Source of the DNA: Clonostachys chloroleuca
Taxonomy: Eukaryota > Ascomycota > Sordariomycetes > Hypocreales > Bionectriaceae
Direction of reading: 5' to 3'
DNA length: 64,000 bases
Assembly: GCA_037952775.1 (NCBI GenBank)
Contig: JBANAY010000003.1
Span: forward strand, 7,006,001-7,070,000
Made by a program: the position numbers and the translations under genes. Below, piece by piece: positions 1-10,209 of this stretch (its first letter is position 1; every line of letters begins with the position of its first letter). The notes beneath the pieces were generated by a model, which searched no databases, had not been told where the DNA came from, and was given only the letters and a program-made list of their open reading frames with translations.

Positions 1-154
1 TATGGAGGAGCAGGCCGAGGGCCGCGGGCTTATCTTCAAATGGTCTGATGGTTCGTATCCTCGCGATTCGTTCCGTCGTAGTGGCTCGCGGATCAGATAC
101 GATGTGTACTTCCGCGAGGGTGGTGATTGGAGTACTCATTACGGATCTTGTTGA
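1..154 (+). CDS. 3' end of an unknown protein-coding gene (partial)
   Basis: An open frame enters from the left edge and ends at TGA 152-154, giving about 50 residues rich in Gly, Arg, Ser and aromatic residues and ending HYGSC. An ATG at position 2 is probably internal. I do not recognise the family and see no motif. It is called coding only because the frame is open to the window edge and the composition is protein-like, so it may be chance. Confidence 0.35.
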   Translation, partial: MEEQAEGRGLIFKWSDGSYPRDSFRRSGSRIRYDVYFREGGDWSTHYGSC

Positions 155-412
155 GTTAGTCCAGATCAAACACCACAACACCCGTGATCATATATATTAT
201 TCTTAAGACTATTAGCAATTATTCAAATAATTCCTATCAGAATGGAAGTTAAGCAACCTATAGTGCCAAATAACCAAAAGCATAAAGAACCAATGTCCAC
301 AGCCCGATTTGTCCAAAATTCATCCACTTCTGGCTTTGAGTCGGAAGAAAATCGCCAAACAAGAAAAAGAAACAACGAAATAGCAAAAGCAATGCTCCAG
401 AAGAGCAAAAAT

Positions 413-493
413 GCGTAATCTGGGAATCGAACCCAGGGCTCCCCGACGCTGCTCGGATGGCAACGGAGAATTTTACCACTAAACCAATTACGC
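413..493 (-). tRNA. tRNA-Gly (anticodon GCC) with a short intron
   Basis: On the minus strand the 7-nt acceptor arms GCGTAAT and ATTACGC pair perfectly. The D-arm region GGTTTAGTGGTAAAAT and the T-arm with loop GTTCGATTCCCAG are typical of tRNA. The anticodon stem TCTCCG pairs with CGGGGA and the loop reads TTGCCAT, giving anticodon GCC (Gly). Between the loop and the 3' half of the stem lie 11 extra bases, CCGAGCAGCGT, at the place where nuclear tRNA introns sit. No CCA is encoded, as expected for a eukaryotic nuclear tRNA. The total is 81 nt including the intron. Confidence 0.93.
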
Positions 494-1725
494 TGTGAAT
501 TGGTTGATTCGAGTCATCCACAATTCAGTTCTTGGCCAGAGCTCCACGGGCGGCATTCTGCGTCTCAAGCGCATTTCCAGATAATACTCCTCCAAGCTGC
601 GTGTCTGATAGCTGTTTGAGATGTTTTGGAGGTTGTATTCGATTTTTAGACGGATCATGATGATATTATCCACGAGAATTTAGTTTCCTACATTAATTCA
701 AATTGCCCTTCCATATATCCTGTATTTTTGAAACAGATGTCGAACTTTTCTCGCTCAGACATTCGAGCCGTCCTTCTTCAGGCGGCCTCTATTTAGCATA
801 ATCATGACGTGTCAACATATATTTTAGTCAGGATGAATATTCAGGTGAATCCTGCAGCCTGGGTGCATTAAACAGAGAAAGTCTGGCAAGGTACGTCTCT
901 CTAGGATAGGTGTATGGAAGAGAACAAGGAAGGTAGATTGTTATCGGTTAGGATTAGTGCTCTAGCAACCCTGAAGTAAGATGCAACTGTTCAAGAACTT
1001 ACTATAATCAAGGCAACATGCGTTTTTCAACTATACTTTTAGAACGTAGTATAACTGGTCGACGTTCTAGAATTAGCAATCGAACCACAATGCAAAGAGC
1101 AACGGAACAAGGGCCCCTTGCTATGGTCATGCTTTTGTGATAGAACTAATCGTATGCTAACGCGAAGAAGACTATTGAAGGCGTTAGAAAAGTAGGGCTA
1201 ACCAGTGGTGGCACGAGAGATTCGATTGTAAGATGGAACCTATGAGCAATCCTCGTAGCGATGTATACCAAGCACAGCCAAGATTTGTCGCTAATCTGGC
1301 AAATCAGAGAGTCCCCCCTGAGACATTGATAAAAGGAAAAGGAAAGTCAAGAAAAGACGAACAAAAGAAAAGAATAGTATTCCATAAAATTCATTCATCT
1401 TGTACCGCTATTTTCAGCTGATGTAAAGTAAACTCATGATTGATGTTCTGGTGCTGCTCAGAAGACTCATAACCGGAACTGCTCATTGATGGTGAAAACG
1501 ATGAGTACCGCGTGTCTCAGATATTTCAACATGTGAAAAAGAACTTTCAGGTGGCGGTGACCATGAAACACAGATATTTTCTGGACCATCCTGCGTCTTG
1601 CTTGGGTATTCCCCCAAGACAGGCTCCCATTGCCCACAGTCAAAACCCTTCATGGATGAGGTGCCCTCCACCGATAACGCGTCGTGGTATGGATGGGGTA
1701 GCTGGAAGTTATCTTGATTGGGTAT
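494..1725. other. Intergenic, no gene seen
   Basis: About 1.2 kb between the tRNA and the C2H2 gene. Only short chance frames occur (62 codons or fewer, without family motifs), and I see no repeat or RNA structure that I can support. Confidence 0.5.
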
Positions 1726-3617
1726 TTAGGGCTCGGCAATGTGATTAACAGGCTGTTTTGGTCTCGGCCCATTAAGGTCTTCTCCTGCTTCTCCCGTTTG
1801 GCGGATGTAGTCGTCTATTATGGAATTCTCAGCTTGGGGATATTGGAGAATTGAATGCAATTGCCGAACTGTTGATTCAGTCTCGCTTGAAAACCTCATC
1901 CTGATATATTCAAGAACATGGCCATCATCCCAAGAAAGTGCGAAGTGGGATCGGTCTTCGTAGTCTGGATTAATGAGTAAGGGATTATGCCAATAAGGTA
2001 GTAGGCCTCTCAAGACTTACAAGGGCTGGGGACGCTGCCCTCGCTAGGAAAGAGTAAACAATATGTCTGAATCCATCTCTTCTCTGGATCCATACCTCTA
2101 TACAACGATCTGGAGCTTAACACGCCATTTGTCGCCTGGCCTATCTTGCTATGTTTCAGCATCTCACATCCTAATGTGCTGTCGACATGTAAATTGTATT
2201 CATGTTCGCTGAGGTATTGACTCAAACAACGATCGCATTGGAGTTTGTTTAACGTATGCGTTCTCTTAATATGCTCTCTATTTGTATCACGGACGTTAGC
2301 GGCTGCAAAGGAACAGGTTTTGTTCAGTTGAATGAGCTTACAGAAGGAGAGAGAACTGCAAAAATCACTTCGTTGAGCAATCTCTCCACTCCCGGTTCTC
2401 GTGGTCGCGCTTGTAGAACGGGCAGGCAAACTCCCTTGGGCAACTGAGATGTGGCTGATCTATGCTCGGATTCAAATTTTGATTCAGAGAGCCATCGTCA
2501 TCTTCATCATCATCATTGCCTCTATTGCCGCCTCCTGGAATGAGTGAAAGTAGGCTCGTGCCAATGGAATTTGTTTGATCGGAATTGGGAGAACTTCCAG
2601 ATCCAGACATAGAGCTATAATGGGTTTCTCCTCGTGATCCAGTGTACAATAGGTTTAGGGCTTCATCAGCAGCCTTGGAAAATTCATTAATCCGTGAGAA
2701 TAACCACCGCTGATACTTTGGAACAAAGTCATCAATGACACCAAATAGTGTTCTCATGTGGAACTGAAACGAGCTCATCGTGTGAACTGAGTGGTCGGAG
2801 CCAACGCGACTAGATGCTGATTCACTCATGGATATTTCGAGTCGAATTTCAAAGAAGTCGGTCGATGCAGTGGGCTCTTGTGATGGCAAAGACGTTGGTT
2901 CAAATCGGAATTGGTCAAATCGTAAGTGGTCTAGTGCGGTTGTCATGTCTTGTTTATCGTCTGAACCGTCTCCTGGGCCTTCCGTCTTCGCGATTATGGT
3001 TGATGCGTCACACTCGCTCGATTCGTAACTAGAAGTCTCTGACGGGAAAGTTTTTGACACAAGATCATCCGTCCCGGTATAGCTTGTTTGTATTGAGCCC
3101 CCATAGCCACTAACTACTGGGATCCTAGAAAGCTTCTGGGAAGGATGTAGAAGCCAGCCATTCCCGCTAGATGCTGGGGCAACAACCTTGACAGAGGAGT
3201 GGAAGCCCAGTGGACAAACTCGATATCTCCAGGTCCCCCAAGTAGGAGGGTCATATCCCCAAGATGACTGGCAATGTGGTTCAGTCTCAGCGACCAAGCA
3301 GCTAGGCCACGGAACCTGGCACCACATCCAGGCGCTGGGCAGCCGAGGCTTTGTTGCAAGTGACAAGCAGGGCAAGTAAAATAGTCGTTGAGCTGGTCAC
3401 TCTGTAGGTGGGATGAATGCTGAGAGCCCATCACGAATGGACGTTTCAGCAGCTTACTACTCTTGCTCCCAAAAGACTGCGATTGAGTTGGTTCGGGGGG
3501 TGCCTGTTCGATTTGAGGACGAGTAGCACAGGGCGGGCCATTGCAGAGCCGCCATCTTTCAAGGAGTCTGCTCCGCTCCGCTGGAGGACATCCAAATTGA
3601 AGAGCCCAAGCTTCCAT
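1726..3617 (-). CDS. Fungal C2H2-type zinc-finger domain protein (multi-exon, start uncertain)
   Basis: The 3' half has the signature of a large fungal family of C2H2-like proteins: a CPFYKRD block, W-x-x-C, EHIKRTH, then CDRC followed by a Cys/His-rich stretch and VPSPYYE. The last intron, 1965-2020, is clear (GTAAGT...CCAG, 56 nt, phase 1) and joins VPSP to YYEDRSHF. Upstream, a second Cys/His segment (CPAC...H..SH, about 3300-3400) lies in another frame, so an intron near 3110-3200 is needed. Around 2300-2364 the frame also changes just after the CPFYKRD...DC block. The only GT donor there (2364) does not restore the EHIKRTH frame at the obvious acceptor without losing about ten conserved residues, so a sequence lesion is possible. 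The ATG at 3617 is provisional, and an extra 5' exon up to about 3900 is possible. The molecular role is unknown; it is presumed nuclear. Confidence 0.6.
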
Positions 3618-4382
3618 CGGTTTCGTGAGGCGGACCTCTCAAGAATGAGGCCATACTGCATTCCAAGCTTCGAGACGATATCGCTGCCCAGAGCCTTGAA
3701 TCGAGACACTGGAAATCATGGACGTCTCGGTCGCCCGAAGAGGTGCTAGCAATGCTATCAACGGTTGACTTCCTGATTCTGTCTATGACAACACCTTGAG
3801 GACGATGCCGATCTGACCGTTCCTTGCAGAGGATGCCCCAGATTCGGTGCGTGACCAGATGAGGCGCTATGATCCTCAATTCGCCACGTGCCACCATACC
3901 TACCTCAGAGACTACTGACTTCGACCTTCAAAACCGTAAGGCTTTAAGGGAGCCAAGCGACTACCTTGTGTGCCTTCACCTAGGCCTAAATGAGCGCCGT
4001 CCTTCCATCGCTGTCCTCGACATTAGTATCCGCCCCTTCCTCGATGAGAAACCGAGTGGAGCGGCTGCCACTGCTGCTACCACTCTGTCGAGATTGAGGC
4101 CCGCAACCTACTCTACAAGGGATTTCATTATGTCCGCATAGGGTTGCCCTCAGTCTATAATAGAGACATAAATATTGAACAACCCATCACGTATCGTGTT
4201 TAATATTCCGTCTCTTGGAAAGCATGCTATATACAACCCGCCCTGAGCCTATTATGTATAACTCATGAATAGGCATCCGCCGAGATAAGTTTGCCATCGA
4301 CGGATGAGGATCCCATAGTAAAATGTTGAGAACTCACAAGTTGATAATCTTCTGAGTTCGAGAGACACATTTGCATGAATCA
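3618..4382. other. Intergenic / possible 5' exon of the C2H2 gene
   Basis: Two overlapping minus-strand frames (3446-3709 and 3559-3897) could be a 5' exon of the zinc-finger gene, but neither shows a motif. From 3900 to 4382 I see no gene. Confidence 0.35.
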
Positions 4383-5081
4383 TTACAGTTTTGATGAAAG
4401 AGTACCAATTACTGAAACGTCTCCTGGATGCTTCTTCTTCCAAATCCCACATAGTCCCTCCTCTGATGCTCCCAGGATTGGGTCCAATTCAGGAGGTGGA
4501 ATTGACCATACGCCGGCATATGCGGCGGCACCTTCACCACCGACAGCGAAATTCCACGCCCCTCCGCCCTTAGGGTATGACCCCATCATGGTAAAACCAC
4601 TTAGTTCGATATCATCAAGCCTGGACCTGATATCAGGCGGCAGACTGTGGGCATCTCCTGGCGACATAAACTTGAATTCAGCATCGGCCTTGGTAGCATA
4701 TGTCTTGTGGGCAACACCGGCCGGAATGATCATGATGTCTCCCGCCTGAACATGAAGCTCAACGCCGCCATTTTCGAACCCCGTACCAAAAGTGTTCTCG
4801 TCCATATCTTCAGTCGTACCTGCAACGCCGAAACGAATTGTTGCGTGACCAGTGAGAACTATCATGCGCTCATGCGCGAAAGAGTGATAATGCGATTTCT
4901 GGGCTGGGCCATACCGGAAGATCCACTGGGCCTGCCAGCCATGACTCGTTAGAAGATCATAGAATTGGGTTACAAGAGACTTTGTGTCTGGGGCAAGAAA
5001 TCTCGGATAATGAAGCAGTGGGTAGGGAGAATTAGGGATGAGCGTGGTGGGGGAAAGATAGTACTTCTTGACTTCAAGCAT
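4383..5081 (-). CDS. Cupin-domain protein (YjlB-like)
   Basis: A single-exon frame of 232 aa with an ATG at 5081. The N-terminal third carries the LLxSHGW-x-xQW segment common to YjlB-type cupins. The cupin core follows: HYHSFAHERMIVLTGHATIRFG (motif 1, metal-binding His residues and Glu), then G-D-I-M-I-I-P-A-G-V-A-H (motif 2). The C-terminal part, GxYPKGGGAW...PELDPILG, is typical of fungal members. These are small metal-binding beta-barrel proteins, often near metabolic clusters, and the substrate is unknown. It is divergent from the Zn2Cys6 regulator (298 bp apart), which suggests shared control. No signal peptide. Confidence 0.85.
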   Translation of the reverse strand: MLEVKKYYLSPTTLIPNSPYPLLHYPRFLAPDTKSLVTQFYDLLTSHGWQAQWIFRYGPAQKSHYHSFAHERMIVLTGHATIRFGVAGTTEDMDENTFGTGFENGGVELHVQAGDIMIIPAGVAHKTYATKADAEFKFMSPGDAHSLPPDIRSRLDDIELSGFTMMGSYPKGGGAWNFAVGGEGAAAYAGVWSIPPPELDPILGASEEGLCGIWKKKHPGDVSVIGTLSSKL

Positions 5082-5379
5082 GATTCAATAACTTATTACT
5101 ACGGCTTTCAGGGTGCATTTTGAGCTGAAGAGTCAGAGATCTTATCAAATTGGCCTCTAGTGGTCTGGAACGGCAGAGACTTGATATCGGTGTTGTCCGA
5201 GCCTCCCTCCAGGATCTCGGATGGGACCCCGACGACGAGGGCCGAGGATATCTTATCGACTAACGCTTTGTGCGGGTCGCTAATCCCTTTGCGTCACTGT
5301 AATGATTGAGCCCCAAGTGGGAACATAATTATACCTCTCGGACCTCCCCTTCTACCCCCACAGTCACTGCCATGCCAAC
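5082..5379. promoter_or_regulatory. Divergent promoter of cupin and Zn2Cys6 genes
   Basis: This 298-bp region separates two divergent start codons. It holds four CCGAG/CTCGG half-sites (5197-5201, 5216-5220, 5242-5246, 5337-5341), more than the roughly 0.6 expected by chance. The half-site type is compatible with a Zn2Cys6 regulator, and the adjacent regulator is the obvious candidate. The link is inference. Confidence 0.4.
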
Positions 5380-7727
5380 ATGGATCATCAGTACGAGGCA
5401 GCACCGACGCCGTCTGTTTCCAAGGCATGCAGTAGGTGTCGTGCGCGCAAAGTCAAGGTAAGCTATCCGAATCGAGATACCTTATCCCATTCCGGTGCTC
5501 TGACACCGTGCTTGCCCCGGCCCTAGCCACACTCTGACAAGGTTGCTAAACTGTTTGATGTCATTGCCTAGTGTGATATGCTGGTGCCGCAATGTTCAAC
5601 TTGCACTAAGCAAAATGAAGACTGTAACATCGTCGATTACGTTTCCTACCCGTATGCTGAAATACAGAAACTTCAAAATCAAGTTGCGGTACTGCATGCA
5701 AAGCTTGCAGAGGCCGCTTCGACAGCCAGGATACAGGATACCGTTGCAACAGGTCCATCTAATGATTGCCCGGCTCCCCAGGATCCGCAGTATACCCAGA
5801 ATGAGGTGGCAGCAGACGATGTCTTGAAGGAAGCTGAAGAGGTCGGGATTCTCGCTGTTGCTGGATCCAACCAGCAGTCACAAACCACGTATGGTAGGAC
5901 ACCTCTAATACCCTCTAATCCACATTGTTGTCATCACGTGTGCATATGAAATAATACTGACCTTTTTCTCTTGATCATTGAAGCGGGGAGTGCCACTGGG
6001 TCAACATTTGTTCGCATCTTTTTCAAACAGCTACATTTCTTGCCGTACACAACTCTGTTTACACAGGAAGCTGGCCTTGATCCTGCATCGATGACTGCTA
6101 CAGCTGGCCTGCCGCCATCCACGATTGCCAAGCTTCTCTGGAACGCTTACATTGCCCGTATACATACATGGTGGCCCTTTCTCTCGCTTTACAGCCTGAG
6201 GCAGGCAATGCAACAAATTTACAAAGATCCCTCTCGATGCAACGAGTTTCAAAAATTCACCGTCTTTCTTGTCTTCGCTCTGGGTTCTCGGGAGAGTTTA
6301 GAGAATGAAGATTACAAGCAAATGAGAGATTTAAACTCTCCGATAGCCTACTTCAAAACTGGCCTCCGGTTCTTTGCACAATTTGGCGACCATGATCGAC
6401 AAATATTTAATATTCAGGCAGTGCTGTTGCTAGGCGTGTGGATGTTACACTCTAACTCGAGCAGTCACATCAGTGATCTCTGGCAAATCAGCCGTTATGC
6501 CATGTCTATGGCATTGGAGACTGGGCTACATCGTCACAATAAGACTTGGTGCTTCCCGCAGGATGAACTGGAGATTCGTAATCGAACGTGGTGGTCTGTG
6601 TATGCACTTGAGAGGTAAATATTGTTTAAACCATGCTACGAAGCGGGAGCTTATATATCTTAGACAGGTTGCCGTTTTTACAGGCCGAGTTCTGTCTGTT
6701 CGTGATCATGTTGTTCAAGCTCTCATGGCCTCGCCGTCTAGTATTGACCAACTCACTGAATCCGAAGCAAGGGCCGCACCCATGTTTCACTCCTCGAAGA
6801 TCCTCCCATTCAATCTCATCGTTCAACTGCGCAGGATTGCTGGCCGTGTTCTCGAGTCTGTATATATTGCCCGCGGGCCGGATGGGCGATGCCCCACTGC
6901 TTCCTTCCAAGACATATGTAACATGTCCAAAGAGATTCATCGTGACCTGGAAGAATGGAAGAAGCAGTTAGATGACTCAGGACTAAAATCTTCTCGAGAA
7001 CACTCTGAGCTGAAGATCGAGTACTGCATCATCCTACTCCTTCTCAACAGGCCTTCCCCTACCTTTATGGTTCCCTCACGAGAAATGCTTTCGATTTGCT
7101 CCGGGGCGGCTTCCAGCGCGATTCGACATTGGCACAAGCTAGCAGTCGATCACGGCATCTCTGCGGCATGTCCTTCCCCGCGCCAACTACACTCTATTTT
7201 ACTCGTCGGGCTCGCTGCCCTGTACTGCGACTGGTGAGATACTTTTTGATTTCCCTGAATCAAGATGCTCGTTTCTAAAGATTCTCATGAATACTAGGCA
7301 ATCTATCATGGTAACTTCATCAGTCACTTCGAGTGCGAGCTCACGAGGATCCATGGCTCCTCATCGCCATGGTCAAGAGACAGCCGTTGTTCTTGACCTC
7401 CTTGAGAGAGGAATGAAACTGATTAATGAGCCTGCACTATCCAAGTTCCGAGACCTATTCCATGCAGCTCGCCTAAAAGTGTATGGGCCACTATCGTCTA
7501 AGAACCCTCTGGGCGTCGATTCAGATGACAGCAACGCCTTTGCTCAGCCGGCGCAGTTCTGGAGCCCACCATCAGACCCCGCGAGCATGTATGGAGTACA
7601 AAATCCAATGGCAGCGATGGAGGATGGCCTAGATGCGTATAGGAATGAGGTGACTGATCTTTTTGATGCTGGTGTGCTGGACATCGATAACATGTTATCG
7701 AATTGGTACGACGCTATTATGAGTTAG
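5380..7727 (+). CDS. Zn2Cys6 transcription factor with fungal-specific regulatory domain
   Basis: Five exons: 5380-5457, 5572-5893, 5984-6614, 6664-7233, 7298-7727. They total 2031 nt (676 aa) with all phases consistent. The binuclear zinc cluster is complete: C17-x2-C20-x6-C27-x6-C34-x2-C37-x6-C44, split by intron 1 after VK. A short coiled coil (EIQKLQNQVAVLHAKL) follows as linker and dimerisation element. The middle-homology domain is visible in WQISRYAMSMALETGLH and RTWWSVYALER. It presumably acts in the nucleus as an activator or repressor of the neighbouring genes (cupin, class IV aminotransferase, Dal5-like transporter, broken monooxygenase), but that is inference from position. No lesion is seen. 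Confidence 0.9.
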
Positions 7728-8292
7728 GGTGATGTAACGAGTGTAATCAAAGTATCAAGCTATCTTGAATCTGCTTTGCTCCAATCACAATGAGATGGGC
7801 AAATTTATTATGAGTCCTCCAGCGTGTAGCCCTGAGGCTAGCGAGACATTCCTCCGTGCCCTGCCTTTTACTTGACTAGCAAATCACGCCAGTCTAGGAA
7901 GTGGTTTCTTGTGCCTAAGGATCAGCTGTTGACCATAGCACCACATGAGGCTGCTCTCCAAGAATCGGTCCTCGTCTCCGCTAACACGAAACATTTCTTC
8001 ATGAATCGCCATCTGGATCACTGATTGCGTGACTCGGAAGCTCCCGAGACCTCGGTGTCGTCCGACTCGCTTCCTGGTTGGAGGCCCCGCCTTCGGGGCA
8101 CACCGAAGAGGATTCCTCACTCAGGTCAGCCCAGTGACCGACCCATGTTTGGGGCAAAGGCTCTTCAAGTTCTGATAAGGACTCCTTTGCATATACAAAT
8201 CTAAGCCCATCCTGCACATTGATTCGGTGAGATTAGCTATCTCTTAACATATGCAGATCAAGAATATCTGTACCAACAACATATCTTTCAAT
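7728..8292. promoter_or_regulatory. Intergenic; upstream region of the class IV aminotransferase
   Basis: No gene is seen. Three CTCGG/CCGAG half-sites cluster at 8033-8055 (CTCGG-N6-CCGAG, then CTCGG). They resemble those between the cupin and regulator and between the transporter and monooxygenase. An in-frame upstream ATG at 8251 would extend the next protein by 14 residues. Confidence 0.35.
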
Positions 8293-9544
8293 ATGGGACA
8301 CAGCAACAGCTCCAGCGCGACACACGACAGCGTCTTTAACGCGAAGAATGAATCCATTCTAGTGCGTCCACGGCTGACAAAGGGGGTGAGAGAACATCCA
8401 AAGCTTACGAATCATTTTCCTAGGTTGGAATGCGCGATGGCGTGACCGGTGAATTCAAGCTCGTTCCTCGGGAACAAGCTACCATCTCTGTTTTTGATTC
8501 GAGTTTTCTCGTTGGAGATGGAATATGGGTATGTACACACAATCTTCCCCCCTTTCCTCCTCATATAACATCCCTTTAATTGTAATATTGGCACTGACAC
8601 AGCGGGAACAGGAGGGTATCCGTGCCAATTATGGCCGAGTCCAATTTGCCTACGAGCACATCAACCGTCTATTCCAATCGGCAAAGGCCATGTACATGGA
8701 CATGGGACTAAGTAAAGGAGACTTGCTTGATCTGCTCCACAAGACCATTGACGCCAACGACATGGCCGACGAGGCCCATGTCCACATCCGGCTTGTTGTG
8801 AGCAGAGGTCTCAAGTCAACACCATACCAAAGCCCAAGTGTGAACGTTGGTGCCCCTTTAATTGTCATGATCCCCGAGGTGAAAGCAGTCTCCACAGAGT
8901 CCAAGTCTCGGGGTCTTAGACTCGCCACAACCTGGGTTCGCCGCGGACCTCCTGACGTCAAGGATGAGCAGTGGAACCACATCTCCAAAGCCACGGACGT
9001 CCAGGCTTGCATCAGCGCCAATGTCATGGGTGTTGACGAGGCACTTATGTTGGACCAGCGCGGATTCGTCAAAACCTGCAACTCAACCAACTTTTTTATT
9101 GTCCGAGGCTCCGAGGTCTGGGCCCCGACAAAAGATAACCAGATGCAAGGCATCACGAGACAGAAAGTGATTGACGTTTGCCGGGCCGCAGGCATCGTGG
9201 TCCGTGAGCTCGATTTCTCCTTGACAGAGGTGTATGGGGCGGATGAGGCCTTTTGTACTGGGACATTCCCCAGCCAGATCCATGTTATCGAGGTTGATGG
9301 CCGGCAGATTGGTGACGGCAAACGCGGGGCAGTTACCGAGATGATACAACAACTTTACATTGCGCATGTCAAAAACGATGTGAGCAGGTCGAGGGAGGAA
9401 ATAATGGCCTCGCTTACCAGGCCGCGAGACTTGGCCTTTCTAGAGAAGGTGCATATTCCTAACGGAGTTGCCAATGGTGGTACCAATGGACTTACTAAGG
9501 GAGTTGCAATTGGTGTTACCAATGGTGTAGACAAGAGTTTGTAA
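8293..9544 (+). CDS. Class IV PLP-dependent aminotransferase (BCAT/D-amino acid transaminase fold)
   Basis: Three exons: 8293-8385, 8424-8528, 8612-9544 (376 aa, all phase 0). Intron 1 is only 38 nt, unusually short. Family marks in order: ISVFDSSFLVGDGIWEGIR near the N-terminus, H-I-S-K with the presumed Schiff-base lysine, GVDEALMLDxxGFV, NSTNFFIV, and the PLP-phosphate motif GITRQKVIDV followed by E-x5-EVYGADEAFCTGT. These enzymes transfer amino groups between amino and oxo acids, or eliminate from PLP adducts. The donor cannot be read from sequence. The usual Glu after the G-F-V motif is replaced by Lys. The last 30 residues form a low-complexity NGV/TNG tail. It is probably cytosolic, with no targeting signal. 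Confidence 0.88.
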
Positions 9545-10209
9545 AGTGGCCACTTCATTAATCAATATGCATTTGACATAAATTACTATTACAATCTAAA
9601 TCTGAGCAGTCACTTTCAGGACGCTGCTTTATTCTCAAGTTTCCTAGCTTCCTCAAGCAAAGATTATCTAAGTATTCAATCCTCATTCTGAAGTTATCCG
9701 ATATTGGTGTTGTTGGCTATCTAAAACATTTTCAATAAGAATATAACTTATTGAAACCAGGCAAAAGTACGACCTAGATTAACATCTTCGTAGTAACCAA
9801 CTCTGGGTTATTCACAATAAGTTATCTGTAGCTAGGTATCAAGCCTTAGTTAAAGCTTTCCAGTTACGCAGTATCTTGAGATACGGCTTACCACTTTGCT
9901 TCCCTTAAGGAAAGCTTTTCTTAGTGGCATTGATCAACAATGGTTCATCTTTCAAGGGGATGCAAGCTACTTAGCATTGACTGATATTCTAGAGCAGTAC
10001 ATCCACATCACCAAGCCGCTCTCGCTAGCCTATCTATCACATATTTTTGTTTTACACTAATGATAGAGTTGCAAATCCGATGAGAGATGCAACCATAGGT
10101 CAAGCATCGATTAATTCAAGCAACAATCGGGTCCATATACTTCTCCCCTTCAAGTGTCCAGTATATCTTGAGCTCACTCCTCCTGCTTCTTGCTGACTTC
10201 AACAATACC
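9545..10209. other. Convergent intergenic region
   Basis: AT-rich spacer between the 3' ends of the aminotransferase and the transporter. No gene is seen. It contains the hairpin at 9730-9756 and an inverted 11-nt copy of part of it at 9815-9825. Confidence 0.5.
9730..9756. repeat. Perfect 10-bp inverted repeat
   Basis: TTTCAATAAG and CTTATTGAAA are perfect reverse complements separated by the 7-nt loop AATATAA. The sequence CAATAAGTTAT at 9815-9825 repeats ATAACTTATTG (9743-9753) in inverse orientation. This could be a remnant of a miniature transposable element or simply AT-rich structure. Confidence 0.5.
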
